Positions 6,090 through 6,680 of a stretch of 6,680 bases of DNA are shown here, one piece after another. The notes under the pieces were generated by a model that was given only the letters and a program-made list of their open reading frames with translations, was not told the DNA's origin and ran no database searches. Numbering within the stretch: the first letter of the stretch is position 1; each line of letters begins with the position of its first letter. Origin of the DNA: Verrucomicrobiota bacterium. Its GTDB lineage: Bacteria > Verrucomicrobiota > Verrucomicrobiia > Opitutales > UBA953. The position numbers and the translations under genes were made by a program. The stretch is from the NCBI GenBank assembly GCA_004293385.1, contig RDYO01000115.1, forward strand, positions 1-6,680, given 5' to 3'.

Positions 6090-6680
6090 CGCGTGGCGAG
6101 CAGGCGGCGCAGGAGCGCGAGGTCGGCTTCGTCATCCCCCGCGTCGGCGAGGAGCGCGGTTGGCGCGAAGCGGTCGGCGTGGGCGCGGAGGAAAAGTCCG
6201 TCGAGGCGGGCGCGGTCGGCGCCAGGGAGGACGCGTTCGACGTCGCTCTGGGTCATGGCCTGCGCTTCGGCGTCAAGCTGGGCGGCCACGCCGGCCTGCA
6301 GGCCGCGGACGACGGCGACGGCGAAGCCACGGGTGTCACTGCGGCGGCGGCAGGCTTCGGCTTCCGCGAGCGCGGCGCGCATGAGGGCGCGGGCGCGCCG
6401 GCGCCGGCGGATCTCCGGATGCGCGGCGAGGTAGCCGAGGACCCCGGTCACGGTCGTCGCGACCACGACCAGGCCGAGGGCGGTCGCATTCGCGGACCAG
6501 AAACCATCGGCCGCGCCGAGCGAACCGGCGGGCGAGCCGCGGAAGAAGGGCGAGGAGCGGTTCGGTTCGGGCGTCGCGAGACCGGTCACCGGCTTCAGCT
6601 GGGCGGCGGCGGGCACGGCCGGATCGGCCGTCACGAGGTCGACCTTGGCCGGCGCGTTGCCGGTCACGGTGATCTCGAGC
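6086..6680 (-). CDS. batD: BatD-like oxygen tolerance protein, C-terminal part (partial)
   Basis: The reading frame stays open to the right edge of the window, so the N-terminus is missing. The GTG at 6667 is an internal codon (the frame continues upstream as LEIT), not a start. What remains is the end of an extracytoplasmic domain (LEITVTG), a Pro/Ala-rich linker, one membrane helix (about residues 65-86 of the fragment, ATALGLVVVATTVTGVLGYL), a five-Arg stop-transfer cluster, and a cytoplasmic helical tail of about 100 residues that includes DRFAP near its end. This order (large periplasmic Ig-like part, single helix, helical cytoplasmic tail with an RFAP-type motif) is that of BatD. Together with the overlapping BatE-like gene it suggests the 3' end of a Bat operon, whose MoxR ATPase, DUF58 and von Willebrand A genes would be expected further right. 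The family call depends on context, because the diagnostic N-terminal part cannot be seen. Confidence 0.68.
   Translation of the reverse strand, partial: LEITVTGNAPAKVDLVTADPAVPAAAQLKPVTGLATPEPNRSSPFFRGSPAGSLGAADGFWSANATALGLVVVATTVTGVLGYLAAHPEIRRRRRARALMRAALAEAEACRRRSDTRGFAVAVVRGLQAGVAAQLDAEAQAMTQSDVERVLPGADRARLDGLFLRAHADRFAPTALLADAGDDEADLALLRRLLATR

Noticed and set aside
4146..6434. Long + strand frames opposite the LptF/G, BatE-like and BatD-like genes
   Set aside because: They read as charged or Ser/Arg/Ala-rich strings without motifs, whereas the - strand frames show membrane helices, a signal peptide, TPR units, an SD site and an ATGA overlap.
6665..6667. GTG at 6667 as the start of the BatD-like gene
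   Set aside because: The frame continues open upstream (LEIT) to the window edge, and the fragment begins in the middle of an extracytoplasmic domain without a signal sequence, so the gene is truncated by the window.

Overview
The window is a dense, GC-rich bacterial segment in which almost every base is coding. The left half is the distal part of an aa3/caa3-type (heme-copper A1 family) cytochrome c oxidase operon on the + strand: the end of a c-type cytochrome domain, then subunits I, III and IV, closed by a strong intrinsic terminator. After a 100-bp gap comes ctaG, an oxidase assembly factor, also on the + strand. The right half is read from the - strand and converges on ctaG. In transcription order it holds the C-terminal part of a BatD-like protein (running off the right edge), a BatE-like TPR/SH3 membrane protein overlapping it by 4 bp (ATGA), and, 24 bp further on, an LptF/LptG-family permease that stops 6 bp from the ctaG stop codon.

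The organism is probably a Gram-negative member of the PVC group, with Verrucomicrobiota/Opitutae the best guess. The reasons are the LPS-export permease (outer membrane), the Bat (aerotolerance) gene pair, the caa3-like oxidase with short coxC and coxD and a CtaG of the caa3 type, the very C-rich third codon positions, and the lack of Shine-Dalgarno sequences before the oxidase genes. This placement is an inference from gene content and style, not from a database match.

Functionally, subunits I, III and IV form the membrane core of a terminal oxidase that reduces O2 with electrons from cytochrome c and pumps protons. The cytochrome c domain at the left edge may deliver electrons to it, and CtaG probably helps build its copper centre. 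The Bat proteins and the Lpt permease belong to separate envelope functions, and nothing here ties them mechanistically to the oxidase beyond adjacency.

I see no tRNA or rRNA gene, mobile element, CRISPR array, phage gene or long repeat. No stretch over 300 bases lacks a gene. I did not find a convincing undescribed system. The points worth a second look are the SD-less, G-poor oxidase leaders, a Gln in place of the usual Mg-ligand His in subunit I, the shared His-rich N-termini of the three oxidase subunits, and the tight tail-to-tail junction between ctaG and the Bat/Lpt operon.
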